A stretch of 64,000 bases of DNA from Pigmentiphaga litoralis (GTDB lineage Bacteria > Pseudomonadota > Gammaproteobacteria > Burkholderiales > Burkholderiaceae_B). Shown in pieces: positions 47,328 to 55,751 of this stretch. Position numbers and translations under genes: made by a program. Location of the stretch: the NCBI RefSeq assembly GCF_013408655.1, contig NZ_JACCBP010000001.1:1054001-1118000 (forward strand), in the 5' to 3' direction. Positions within the stretch are counted from its first letter, which is position 1. Every line of letters begins with the position of its first letter. The notes under the pieces were generated by a model. The model did not search any database and was not told the DNA's origin. It was given only the letters and a program-made list of their open reading frames with translations.

Positions 47328-49487
47328 ATGAACGTCTCTTTGATTTCTCGCCGTGCGACCCGCGTCGCCCATCGTGCCGCCCGCCTGACTCCCCTCGCCG
47401 CCGCCTTGCTCTGCCTGCCCTATGCCGTCCAGGCGCAGACCGCGGCCCCCGCGAGTTCGAACGCCGCAGCGACCCCCGGCACCCCGGCCACCACGGCGTC
47501 GTCCGCCGTCACCCTGCGCGGCATCGTCGTCACTGGCAACCCGTTGGGCAGTGACCTGAATGACATGGTCACCCCGGTCTCGACGCTTGAAGGCGACGAA
47601 CTCACCATCCGCCGCGCCAGCACGCTGGGCGAAACACTGAATGACCTGCCGGGCGTGTCGTCCAGCTACTTTGGCCCGAACGCCAGCCGGCCGGTCATTC
47701 GTGGGCTGGACGGCGACCGCATCCGCATCCTGCAGAACGGCGGCACGTCGCTCGATGCGTCCGCGCTGTCGTACGACCACGCCTTGCCCATCGACCCGCT
47801 GGCCGTCGATCGCGTCGAAGTCGTGCGCGGACCGGCGGCACTGCTATATGGCGGCACGGCCATTGGCGGCGTGGTCAACGTCATTACCAATCGAATTCCC
47901 AAGGAACCGATCAACGGCGTGCACGGCGCGGTCGATGCACGTGCTGGCGGTGCCGATGCGGAACGGGGCGGCAGCGCGATGGTGGAAGCGGGCAACGGTC
48001 AATTTGCCGTGCACGCCGATGCCTTCGATCGCCACACCAGCAATCTGCACATTCCGGGATTTGCCCGCAGCGAACGCCTGCGCAATGCCAATCCGCTGCC
48101 CGACGGAGAAACGGAAGCCAAGGGCCGCCTGCCCAACAGCAGCGCGCGCCAGCAAGGCGGATCGGTGGGCGGCGCCTACACGTGGGCCGACGGCTACCTG
48201 GGCGCCAGCTATACGGGCTACCGCAGCAACTACGGCACGGTGGCCGAGGAAGACGTCCGCATCGACATGAAGCAGGACAACCTGGCCCTGGAAGGCGAAG
48301 CCCGCAATCTGGGCTGGGGCATTTTCGATACCGTGCGCAGCAAGATCAATTTTTCGGACTATGAGCACAAGGAAATCGAAAACGGCGAGACGGGCACGAC
48401 CTTCAAGAACCGTGGCTGGGATGCGCGGTTTGAAGCGCAGCACCGGCCCATCGGCAAAATGAAGGGCGTGATCGGCGCGGAATTTGGTCAGAAGAAATTT
48501 TCGGCGTTGGGCGAAGAAGCCTTCGTGCCATCGACCGAAACCGACAATGCCGGCCTGTTCATTCTTGAAGAACTGCCGCTGACCGCCAGCGAAGATCTGA
48601 AGCTGAGCCTGGGCGGCCGCATGGACCACACGCGCATCAAGGCCAAGTCCGGGGACAACGAACGGTTCACCGATGCCAGCCGCAGCTTCAACACGGGCAG
48701 TGCGTCGGCCGGGCTGGTCTACAAGCTCAACCCGGCGTACAGCCTGACGTCCAACCTGGCCTACACGGAACGCGCGCCGACCTTTTATGAGCTGTTCGCC
48801 AACGGCCCGCACCTGGCCACCGGGTCATATGAAATCGGCGATCCCGATGCCAGGAAGGAAAAAGCCACGTCGCTGGACCTTGGCATGCGTTTTGGCCAGG
48901 GCACGAGCACGGCCAACGTGTCGGCCTACTACAGCCGCTTTGCCAACTACCTGGCCCTGGGCACGACCGGTGTGCTGCGCAATGAGGAAGGCGCCGTGGT
49001 CGGGGCTGATGGCCTGCCCGAATACCGCTACGCCGGGGTGCCTGCGGTGCTGTACGGCGTGGAAGCCGAAGGCAAGACCCGCGTCGCGCAGCAACTGCTG
49101 ACCGGCGCCGATACGCTGGATGTGTCGTTGCGGGGGGATGTGGTGCGCGGCAAGAACCGCGACACCGGCGAAGCCCTGCCCCGGCTGGCGCCGTGGCGCC
49201 TGGGGGCGTCGTTGATCTATGGATCGGGACCCTGGGGCGCCCGCGCGGACGTGTCCTACGTCGCGCGCCAGACGCATGTGCCGGTGGCCGATACCGCCAC
49301 CGACAGCTACACCTTGCTGGGCGCCTCGTTCAGCTATCGCTTCAAGTTCTCGGGGCTGAGTTCGCTGGCCTATGTCAGGCTCGACAACCTGACCAACGAG
49401 ACGGCGCGCACGGCAACGTCGGTGTTGCGCGATATCGCGCCGCTCGGGGGTCGCAGCGTGAAGGTCGGTTTGCGGACGACGTTTTGA
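47328..49487 (+). CDS. ZnuD-like TonB-dependent outer-membrane receptor
   Basis: A 719-residue receptor with a signal peptide (cleaved near VQAQ, about residue 37). The plug domain (TLGETLNDLPGVSSSYFGPN, RPVIRGLDGDRIRILQNGG) closely follows the ZnuD pattern, and DRVEVVRGPAALLYGGTAIG leads into the barrel. The last residue is Phe in KVGLRTTF, as needed for BAM insertion. No long His-rich loop is seen. Zinc or another metal complex is the likely ligand by family. It lies 137 bases after the small His/Cys protein gene. Confidence 0.88.
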   Translation: MNVSLISRRATRVAHRAARLTPLAAALLCLPYAVQAQTAAPASSNAAATPGTPATTASSAVTLRGIVVTGNPLGSDLNDMVTPVSTLEGDELTIRRASTLGETLNDLPGVSSSYFGPNASRPVIRGLDGDRIRILQNGGTSLDASALSYDHALPIDPLAVDRVEVVRGPAALLYGGTAIGGVVNVITNRIPKEPINGVHGAVDARAGGADAERGGSAMVEAGNGQFAVHADAFDRHTSNLHIPGFARSERLRNANPLPDGETEAKGRLPNSSARQQGGSVGGAYTWADGYLGASYTGYRSNYGTVAEEDVRIDMKQDNLALEGEARNLGWGIFDTVRSKINFSDYEHKEIENGETGTTFKNRGWDARFEAQHRPIGKMKGVIGAEFGQKKFSALGEEAFVPSTETDNAGLFILEELPLTASEDLKLSLGGRMDHTRIKAKSGDNERFTDASRSFNTGSASAGLVYKLNPAYSLTSNLAYTERAPTFYELFANGPHLATGSYEIGDPDARKEKATSLDLGMRFGQGTSTANVSAYYSRFANYLALGTTGVLRNEEGAVVGADGLPEYRYAGVPAVLYGVEAEGKTRVAQQLLTGADTLDVSLRGDVVRGKNRDTGEALPRLAPWRLGASLIYGSGPWGARADVSYVARQTHVPVADTATDSYTLLGASFSYRFKFSGLSSLAYVRLDNLTNETARTATSVLRDIAPLGGRSVKVGLRTTF

Positions 49488-49512
49488 TCTAGGTGGTTGG
49501 ATCAGGACGGTT

Positions 49513-49542
49513 GGATCAGGGCCTGCGTTAAGGCCCTGATCC
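49513..49542. terminator. Strong hairpin between convergent genes
   Basis: GGATCAGGGCC (49513-49523) and GGCCCTGATCC (49532-49542) form a perfect 11-pair stem with an eight-base loop. There is no T-run on either side, so it is a terminator-like or stabilising structure rather than a classical terminator. Confidence 0.65.
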
Positions 49543-49548
49543 TCGGCA

Positions 49549-51126
49549 TCACGAGCAGGTGTAGCTCGCCGCGGCCGTGACCGATCCGCTTGTGTAGGTT
49601 GCCTTGAGCGGATACACGCACAACGGACGCGAGCTGGCCACCGGCGCCGTGGTCGTGACCGTGCTGGCGATATCCAGCCGGCCCGGCGCGGCGCCCTTCT
49701 CGACCCAATCCGTCACCAGCCGATAGAGCTGGCCCGCGGTCGGCAACGGCACCACCGCGGCCGGGTTCGACGTGCCATTGCCCAGCCCGTGCGTCATGCC
49801 TGGCACCAGATAGAACCGATAGAAGTTCTGGATCGCCGGGATGCCGCCCATTTGCGTGGCGACGCGGTTGTAGTAGTTGATCGAGCCTTGCGGCGGAATC
49901 AGCACGTCGGCCATGCCGTGGTACATCACCATCTTTGCGCCCCGGTCACGCAGCCGCGACAGGTCCGGATTGTCGGTGTTGATGTTCGCAAACGACGTCT
50001 GCAGGGCGAGTCCCTTGTCGCCCGCCGCCGCCAGATCCGCGTACGTCAGTTGACGCCAGCGGTTGGCGCCATTGGCCTTGGCGTTGATGAACACGGGCTG
50101 GGCCAGGGTCGCGTCCTGCGATTCCAGGGCGACCACGTCCGTGCTGATCGGAAACGGATTGGCACCCGCGAGTGCGTTCAGGTCGGTGCCGCGAGTCAGG
50201 CCGTACCACCGCTGATTGCCGGTGGGCGACACCGCAAAGCCATTGTCCGCCGCGGGAATCGGCACCGATCCGTCATTGGTCTGGCCATACCAGATCTTGT
50301 TGATGGCCGTGGCCTGCACGGTGCTGACGCAGCTTGCCGTCGCGTTGGTGCCCCCGCTGGCGGCGCACAGCACCGCCAGATCCTTGGTCGGATCGTACGT
50401 GCATTGCGTCGGGTCTGGGATGTAGCCCAGATGCTGCCCGCCCACCACGTCGCACGCATTGATCGCGGCGTTGGATACCAGTCCCAGCTGCGCGCTGGTC
50501 AGGTTGACGCCGGCCAGGTCGCGCTGCTGCACGACCTGCGGATACAGCTCGCCAGTGATGAAGCGCGTCCAGTTGAATGCCGGTGCGCCGGCCAGGATGC
50601 CGTCATAGTCTTCCGGATACACCTGCGCCAGCTTGTGGCCCTGACGGCCGCCGGTCGAAAAACCATCGAAGTAGGCATAACGCTGCGCACGGCCGTAATA
50701 GGCCAGCGTCAGGGCCTTGGTCTTGACCGCCATTTCATGCAGCGACCGCTGCGAAAAATCATTCCATAGCGTCGTGTTGATGGACCCGTCGGGCAGCATC
50801 GCAAAGGATCCGCCGTTGGTGGTGTTGGCATGACCCGTATCGGTCGTGGCCGACACGGCGCCTTCCACCCCGGCGACCTCGGCCGGCGTGACCAGGCCGT
50901 TGCGCGAGGTGCCTGCCAGCGTTGTCAGCGACGTATGCCCCCCCCCTTGCCAGCCGCCGCCACCCAACACATGCAGACGGTTGTTCCAGGCCGTGGGCGC
51001 CGGCAGCCAGACCTCGATCCCGATGCCGGGCGAGGTGGATGGCGCATCCGCAGGCCCCGGGTTGCCCGGCCCGACCAGCAGCTTGACCACACAAAGATCG
51101 GCGGCGGCAGTGGGCGTGGTCGCCAT
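49549..51126 (-). CDS. Tannase/feruloyl-esterase family hydrolase, N-terminus apparently missing
   Basis: A 525-residue alpha/beta hydrolase. The nucleophile is in GFSTGGRQG, the acid in YHGMADVLIPPQGS and the base in LVPGMTHGLGNG, so the Ser-Asp-His triad is present. The Cys residues that normally flank Ser and His (CS-D-HC motif) are both replaced, giving FS and HG. The frame begins directly at MATTPTAAADLCVV with no signal peptide and a stop codon just upstream. Relatives usually have about 50-80 more residues, including a signal. The gene may be truncated or produce a cytoplasmic enzyme. Confidence 0.78.
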   Translation of the reverse strand: MATTPTAAADLCVVKLLVGPGNPGPADAPSTSPGIGIEVWLPAPTAWNNRLHVLGGGGWQGGGHTSLTTLAGTSRNGLVTPAEVAGVEGAVSATTDTGHANTTNGGSFAMLPDGSINTTLWNDFSQRSLHEMAVKTKALTLAYYGRAQRYAYFDGFSTGGRQGHKLAQVYPEDYDGILAGAPAFNWTRFITGELYPQVVQQRDLAGVNLTSAQLGLVSNAAINACDVVGGQHLGYIPDPTQCTYDPTKDLAVLCAASGGTNATASCVSTVQATAINKIWYGQTNDGSVPIPAADNGFAVSPTGNQRWYGLTRGTDLNALAGANPFPISTDVVALESQDATLAQPVFINAKANGANRWRQLTYADLAAAGDKGLALQTSFANINTDNPDLSRLRDRGAKMVMYHGMADVLIPPQGSINYYNRVATQMGGIPAIQNFYRFYLVPGMTHGLGNGTSNPAAVVPLPTAGQLYRLVTDWVEKGAAPGRLDIASTVTTTAPVASSRPLCVYPLKATYTSGSVTAAASYTCS

Positions 51127-51415
51127 TCAGTTGCGCGGTTTGCGGATAACACGTTCAGCAACATGCAAGAAAGTGCTTGCAGGCAACACAAGGCAGACGG
51201 GATCCGCGGGTACCGCCAGGATGGCGCATCCGCGTGTGTCACGACCGTGTCATGCCCTGGCCGTACGCTGGCGCGCCTGCCGGGCTGACGCTGGCCTGAA
51301 TGCGCTGCAGTCTTTACGCAGCATCACCGCCTGCCTGCGTTCCCCTGCCCGCATTGCCTGCCCCGCTCGCACCCTTCCTGATTCCTTGTTTTTGCCCTTA
51401 TCTTTCCGGACTGCC

Positions 51416-53605
51416 ATGCCCTTGACGCCGCGCGCTCGTTTGTCGACCACCCTTCTGTCCACCGTACTGCTCGCGGCCCTGGCTGCTTGCGGCGGCGGGG
51501 GCAACGACAGCACGCCGGGGCCGACGACGCCCGGCACGACGCCACCGGTGACGACCCCGCCCGTCACGACGCCCCCTGTATCGCCACCGCCTGCTGTCGC
51601 CCCGGACACCTTCACGCCTGGCGCTGCCACCACGGGCGGGTCAGCCGACGCATCGACGGCCATTGCCCAATCGGCGGCCTTCATGATCGTGGCCGACGAC
51701 GAATCGAATCTGCTGCGCGTGTATCCCCGTGCCGGCGGCGAAGCCGTGCTGGAGTGGAGCTATGCGCTGAACGGCCCCAAGTTCGCCAAGGAACTGGACC
51801 TGGAAGCCAGCGTGAAGATCGGCGACACGCTGTACTTTGCCGGCTCGCACAGCAACAAGAAAGACGGTGGCGACGCCATGGCCGATCGTGGCCATGTCTT
51901 CGCGGTCAAGACCACTGGCGTGGGCGCGGCCACCGCCTTCCAATACGTGGGTCAGTTTGCCGATCTGGAACGCCAGCTCGCGGCCTGGGACGCAGCCAAT
52001 ACGCATGGCCTGGGCGCCAACGCGTTCGGTCTGACGGCATCAGCGGCAGCGGGTATTGCCCCCGAGCGCGTCGATGGCTTTTCGATCGAAGGCATGACCA
52101 GCAATCGTGGCGACACGGCCGTGTGGCTGGGCTTTCGCGCGCCGCTGGCGAACACGGCCCTGCGCGACAAGGCATTGATTGTGCCTGTCAACAATCTGCC
52201 GGCGTTGATTGCCGGCACGACCACCCAGGCGGTCTTTGGCACGCCACTCCAGTTGAACCTGGGTGGACGCGGCATCCGGTCCATCGACAAGGGCACGGAC
52301 GGCAACTACCTGATCTTGGCCGGCCCGGCCGCCGGCGCCAGTGCAGCGGTCACGCGCAACTTCGCGCTGTACACCTGGAATGGCGATCCGACTATTGCAC
52401 CGGTTGAACTCGACAACGATCTGGAAACCTTGCGCAAGGCGACGGGCGGCAGCTTCGAGACCATTGTGGAAGTGCCCGGGCCGGTGGTTGCCGGCACGGC
52501 AGTCCAGCTGCTGCTGGACAACGGCGACACCGTGTTCACTGGCACGACCAGCGTGGCCAAGGACCTGCCGGCGGCGGAACAACGCTTCCAGGGTTTCCGC
52601 ACCGTGATCGGCAATCCGCTGCGCGACGCGCAGGGCCCTGCCCTGGTCACCAGCACCCCGGCCGACGACCGCGTGGGCGTCAATGTGGATACGCAGATCG
52701 TGCTGCAATTTGACGAAGGCGTGCGCCTGGGCGCAGGCAATATCACCCTGCGCACCGCCAACGGCGCCGCGGTGGACACCTTCAACGCGAACAGCGCCGC
52801 CACCCGTGTGCAGGTGCGCTTCAATACGCTGACCTTGACCCCGACCGCACCGCTGCAGAACAACGCGGGCTACTTCCTGACGGTGGACCCCACCGCGGTG
52901 CTGGACCATCAGGGCAATGGCTACGCGGGCCTGAGCGGTCCGACGGCGCTCAACTTCACGGCGGCAGGCACCCCCACACCTTTGGCCGTCAATGACCTGC
53001 TGTTCGTGGGCGCGAATGCCGAAGCGCCCGATGCCTTTGCGTTTGCCCTGCTCAAGGCCGTGAACGGCGGCACGCGCATCACCTTTACCGACCGCAACCG
53101 CAAGACCGGCACGGGCGAATTCACCGGCGTGACCAACGAAGGCGTCTTTGTGTGGACAGCCGATCGCAATCTGCCAGCGGGCAGCATCGTGACGATCCAG
53201 ACCGACACGCCAGCCAGCCCCATTGCCGACAAGGGCTTCACGATCGGTTCACCGGCAGGGCTCGGCAAGGAAGAGACCATCTACGCCTACACCGGTGGCG
53301 CCGTGGCCGGGCTTGGCGATGGCACGGCGGGCGAGATCACTGCGGTCGGTCCGTTCCTGGCATCGATCACGCTGGGCGGCGCGGCGGGCACCATCCCCGC
53401 CGAGCTGACCGCGGCCGGCACGGCCATCGACTTTTCGGTGTCGCCCACCAACCAGACCAACGCGCTGTATGCCGGCGCGCTGGACCGCGCCGACCTGGCG
53501 GCCTTCGCGGCGCGCGTCAAGAACAAGAGCAACTGGAAGCTGAGCTACAAGCCCGCGCTGGGTTATCCGTTGACAGCAACGGGGAGCCTGTTCGCAGGGG
53601 AATGA
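51416..53605 (+). CDS. Multi-domain lipoprotein: DUF3616-like, Ig-like and LTD-like domains
   Basis: A 729-residue surface or periplasmic lipoprotein. The lipobox LAAC lies at about residue 25, followed by a Pro/Thr repeat linker with PPVTT units. Residues ~75-400 resemble a DUF3616-like propeller (DGFSIEGMTSNRGD, VWLGFRAPL). Residues ~405-510 contain a SbsA/Big_5-type Ig domain (STPADDRVGVNVDTQIVLQF). The C-terminal part (LLFVGANAEAPDAFAF; RITFTDRNRKTGTGEF) resembles domains seen in large secreted nucleases and adhesins. The ATG at 51416 is chosen because it starts the signal peptide. No catalytic residues are evident. Confidence 0.75.
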   Translation: MPLTPRARLSTTLLSTVLLAALAACGGGGNDSTPGPTTPGTTPPVTTPPVTTPPVSPPPAVAPDTFTPGAATTGGSADASTAIAQSAAFMIVADDESNLLRVYPRAGGEAVLEWSYALNGPKFAKELDLEASVKIGDTLYFAGSHSNKKDGGDAMADRGHVFAVKTTGVGAATAFQYVGQFADLERQLAAWDAANTHGLGANAFGLTASAAAGIAPERVDGFSIEGMTSNRGDTAVWLGFRAPLANTALRDKALIVPVNNLPALIAGTTTQAVFGTPLQLNLGGRGIRSIDKGTDGNYLILAGPAAGASAAVTRNFALYTWNGDPTIAPVELDNDLETLRKATGGSFETIVEVPGPVVAGTAVQLLLDNGDTVFTGTTSVAKDLPAAEQRFQGFRTVIGNPLRDAQGPALVTSTPADDRVGVNVDTQIVLQFDEGVRLGAGNITLRTANGAAVDTFNANSAATRVQVRFNTLTLTPTAPLQNNAGYFLTVDPTAVLDHQGNGYAGLSGPTALNFTAAGTPTPLAVNDLLFVGANAEAPDAFAFALLKAVNGGTRITFTDRNRKTGTGEFTGVTNEGVFVWTADRNLPAGSIVTIQTDTPASPIADKGFTIGSPAGLGKEETIYAYTGGAVAGLGDGTAGEITAVGPFLASITLGGAAGTIPAELTAAGTAIDFSVSPTNQTNALYAGALDRADLAAFAARVKNKSNWKLSYKPALGYPLTATGSLFAGE

Positions 53606-53685
53606 TGCGCCCCGCGCAAGCGGGCGTACGGGCCAGCGAATGCGCTAACCTTGGTGCATCTGATAATCGTACAAGGCGCCGTTTC

Positions 53686-54516
53686 ATGACTGCTTCGCCC
53701 ACCCTGCTGCTGAACGATGGTCACGCCCTGCCCGCGCTGGGGTTCGGGACGTGGCCCCTGGACGATGCGGCGGCCGAACAGGCGGTAGCCTGTGCCATCC
53801 AGACGGGTTATCGCCTGATCGATACCGCCGCGCGCTATGGCAACGAAACGGGCGTGGGGCGCGGGCTGCAGCAGTCCGGCGTACCGCGCGGCGACCTGTT
53901 CCTGACCAGCAAGTTGCGCGGCACCGACCATGGCTACGGGCCAGCCTTGAAGGCCTTGGACGCGACGCTGGCGCGCCTGGACACCGACTATCTGGACCTG
54001 TTCCTGATCCACTGGCCGCAGCCCACCCGCGACAACTATGTGGATGCCTGGCGTGCGCTGATCGACCTGCGTGCAGCCGGCAAGGTGCGGTCGATTGGCG
54101 TATCGAACTTCCAGCCCACGCATATTGATCGACTGATAGATGCGACGGGTGAAGCGCCGGCCGTCAACCAGATCGAACTGAATCCCGCGTTCTCGCAACC
54201 CGATCTGCGCGACTACCACGCCGGCCGCCGCATCGTGACCCAGTCATGGAGCCCGATCGGACGCGGCCGCCACCTGGCCGATCCGGCATTGACATTCATT
54301 GCCGAAAAACACGGCAAGACGCCTGCGCAGGTCGTGCTGCGCTGGCATCTGCAACTGGGCCTGGCGGCCATTCCCAAGACACAGCACCCGGACCGCATGG
54401 CCGAAAACTTCGCGGTGTTCGACTTCGTACTGGACCAGCAAGACATCGCCTCGATCCAGGAACTGGACCGAGGCGTGCGTACGGGCTTCGACCCGGACAC
54501 CTACGTGGAAGACTGA
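53686..54516 (+). CDS. Aldo/keto reductase (DkgA/DkgB-like)
   Basis: A 276-residue NADPH-dependent oxidoreductase. The tetrad is visible: Asp in LIDTAARYGNE, Tyr in the same segment, Lys in FLTSKLRG and His in DLFLIHWPQP. IGVSNFQPTHID and the C-terminal IPKTQHPDRMAEN (NADP phosphate-binding) fit the 2,5-diketo-gluconate reductase group. AAGG precedes the ATG. It converges on the flavin monooxygenase with a 26-base gap. Substrate unknown. Confidence 0.92.
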   Translation: MTASPTLLLNDGHALPALGFGTWPLDDAAAEQAVACAIQTGYRLIDTAARYGNETGVGRGLQQSGVPRGDLFLTSKLRGTDHGYGPALKALDATLARLDTDYLDLFLIHWPQPTRDNYVDAWRALIDLRAAGKVRSIGVSNFQPTHIDRLIDATGEAPAVNQIELNPAFSQPDLRDYHAGRRIVTQSWSPIGRGRHLADPALTFIAEKHGKTPAQVVLRWHLQLGLAAIPKTQHPDRMAENFAVFDFVLDQQDIASIQELDRGVRTGFDPDTYVED

Positions 54517-54542
54517 GGCAAAACGACTTTCCCGCCCGCGCA

Positions 54543-55751
54543 TTACACGATCGCCTGCGCCTTTCTGACGCTATCGATCAAGGAACTGCGCATCAGGAAC
54601 TGCTTGGCGCGCACCGGATCTTCCGCCGTCTGACGAATCTGGTCGAGCGCGGCGGCGCGCTTTTCCGGATCCTTTTCTTCCAGCCGCTTCTTGTTCGCCA
54701 CGGTCTGCTGCTGCACGAACTCGATATTCAGATCGCGCCGCCGCCGGTTGTAGCGATCGAACACCGCCGTGTCCGCCCCGTCACGCACTTCGGCAAACAT
54801 GGTCGCCAGTTCCATGGCGTCATGAATGCCGCTGTTCAGGCCCAGGCCGCCGATCGGGTTGTTGACGTGCGCCGAGTCCCCCGCCAGAAACACCCGTCCT
54901 TGCCGGAACGTCGCCGCGACGCGTTGATGCACGCGGTAAATGTTCCGGTGCACCAGGTCGTAGGCCTTGTCCGTCGGGCACACATGCTGCAGCCGGCGGT
55001 GCGCGGCCTCGTCGCTCAAGGCCATCTCGTCGGTCTCATCCGCGCCCGACGGAAACACCGCGCGCCACCGGCCCTTGCCGTCGTCACCTGAAATCTTGAA
55101 CAGGTTGGTCCACGCATCGGGATCGGCCAGATAGTTGCGATAGCAACAACCCATCATCTGCTCGAAGTCATCCAGCACCGTCAGCACGATGAACTTCTCG
55201 GGCCACGTGATGCCTTCGAATTCAATGCCCAGCGCCTTGCGCAAGGTGCTGCGCGCGCCGTCGGCCCCGACCACATAGTCCGCATGCAGGGTCTCGACGC
55301 CGTCCGGCCCCTGCACGTTCACGGTCACCTGCGTATCCGTCTGCGAGATATCCAACACGCGGGTGTCGAAGCGCACCGACACATCGGGCATCGCGCGCAA
55401 GGCATCGATCCCCATGTAGGCCAGCTTGTGCTGCTCGGTCTGCACCACGAACGGATACGCCGTTTCGTCTTTCAGGATGTCGTGATCGAACTGCGCCACG
55501 CGCTCGCGTTTGCCCTGATCCCAGAACTGGAAATACCGCGCCACCAGCCCTTCGGATACGAAGCGGTCGATCAGGCCCACGTTCGCGATCATTTCCAGCG
55601 TGGAGCAGTGCGTGGTGGCCGCGCGCGGGCTTTCGTCGACCCCGCTTTCCGCTTCGCACAGCGTGACCTTGAAGCCGCGCTGCGCGCAGGCCAACGACGC
55701 GATCACCCCGACCGGCCCGGCCCCGACGACAACGATATGTTGCTGGGTCAT
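54543..55751 (-). CDS. Group A flavin monooxygenase (aromatic-ring hydroxylase type)
   Basis: A 402-residue FAD enzyme. The dinucleotide motif is VVVGAGPVGVIASLACAQRG, the DG motif YVVGADGARSTLRKAL, and the GD motif FLAGDSAHVNNPIGGLGLNSG. It is shorter than phenol or MhpA-type hydroxylases and lacks their C-terminal thioredoxin-like domain, resembling PHBH/NicC-size enzymes. The ATG at 55751 overlaps the amidohydrolase stop by one base (TGATG), so translation is coupled. Probable role: NAD(P)H-dependent hydroxylation of the cluster's ring substrate. Confidence 0.86.
   Translation of the reverse strand: MTQQHIVVVGAGPVGVIASLACAQRGFKVTLCEAESGVDESPRAATTHCSTLEMIANVGLIDRFVSEGLVARYFQFWDQGKRERVAQFDHDILKDETAYPFVVQTEQHKLAYMGIDALRAMPDVSVRFDTRVLDISQTDTQVTVNVQGPDGVETLHADYVVGADGARSTLRKALGIEFEGITWPEKFIVLTVLDDFEQMMGCCYRNYLADPDAWTNLFKISGDDGKGRWRAVFPSGADETDEMALSDEAAHRRLQHVCPTDKAYDLVHRNIYRVHQRVAATFRQGRVFLAGDSAHVNNPIGGLGLNSGIHDAMELATMFAEVRDGADTAVFDRYNRRRRDLNIEFVQQQTVANKKRLEEKDPEKRAAALDQIRQTAEDPVRAKQFLMRSSLIDSVRKAQAIV

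Noticed and set aside
50846..51415. A long N-terminal extension of the composite lipoprotein
   Set aside because: It overlaps the tannase gene antisense, while ATG 51416 begins a clear lipoprotein signal peptide.
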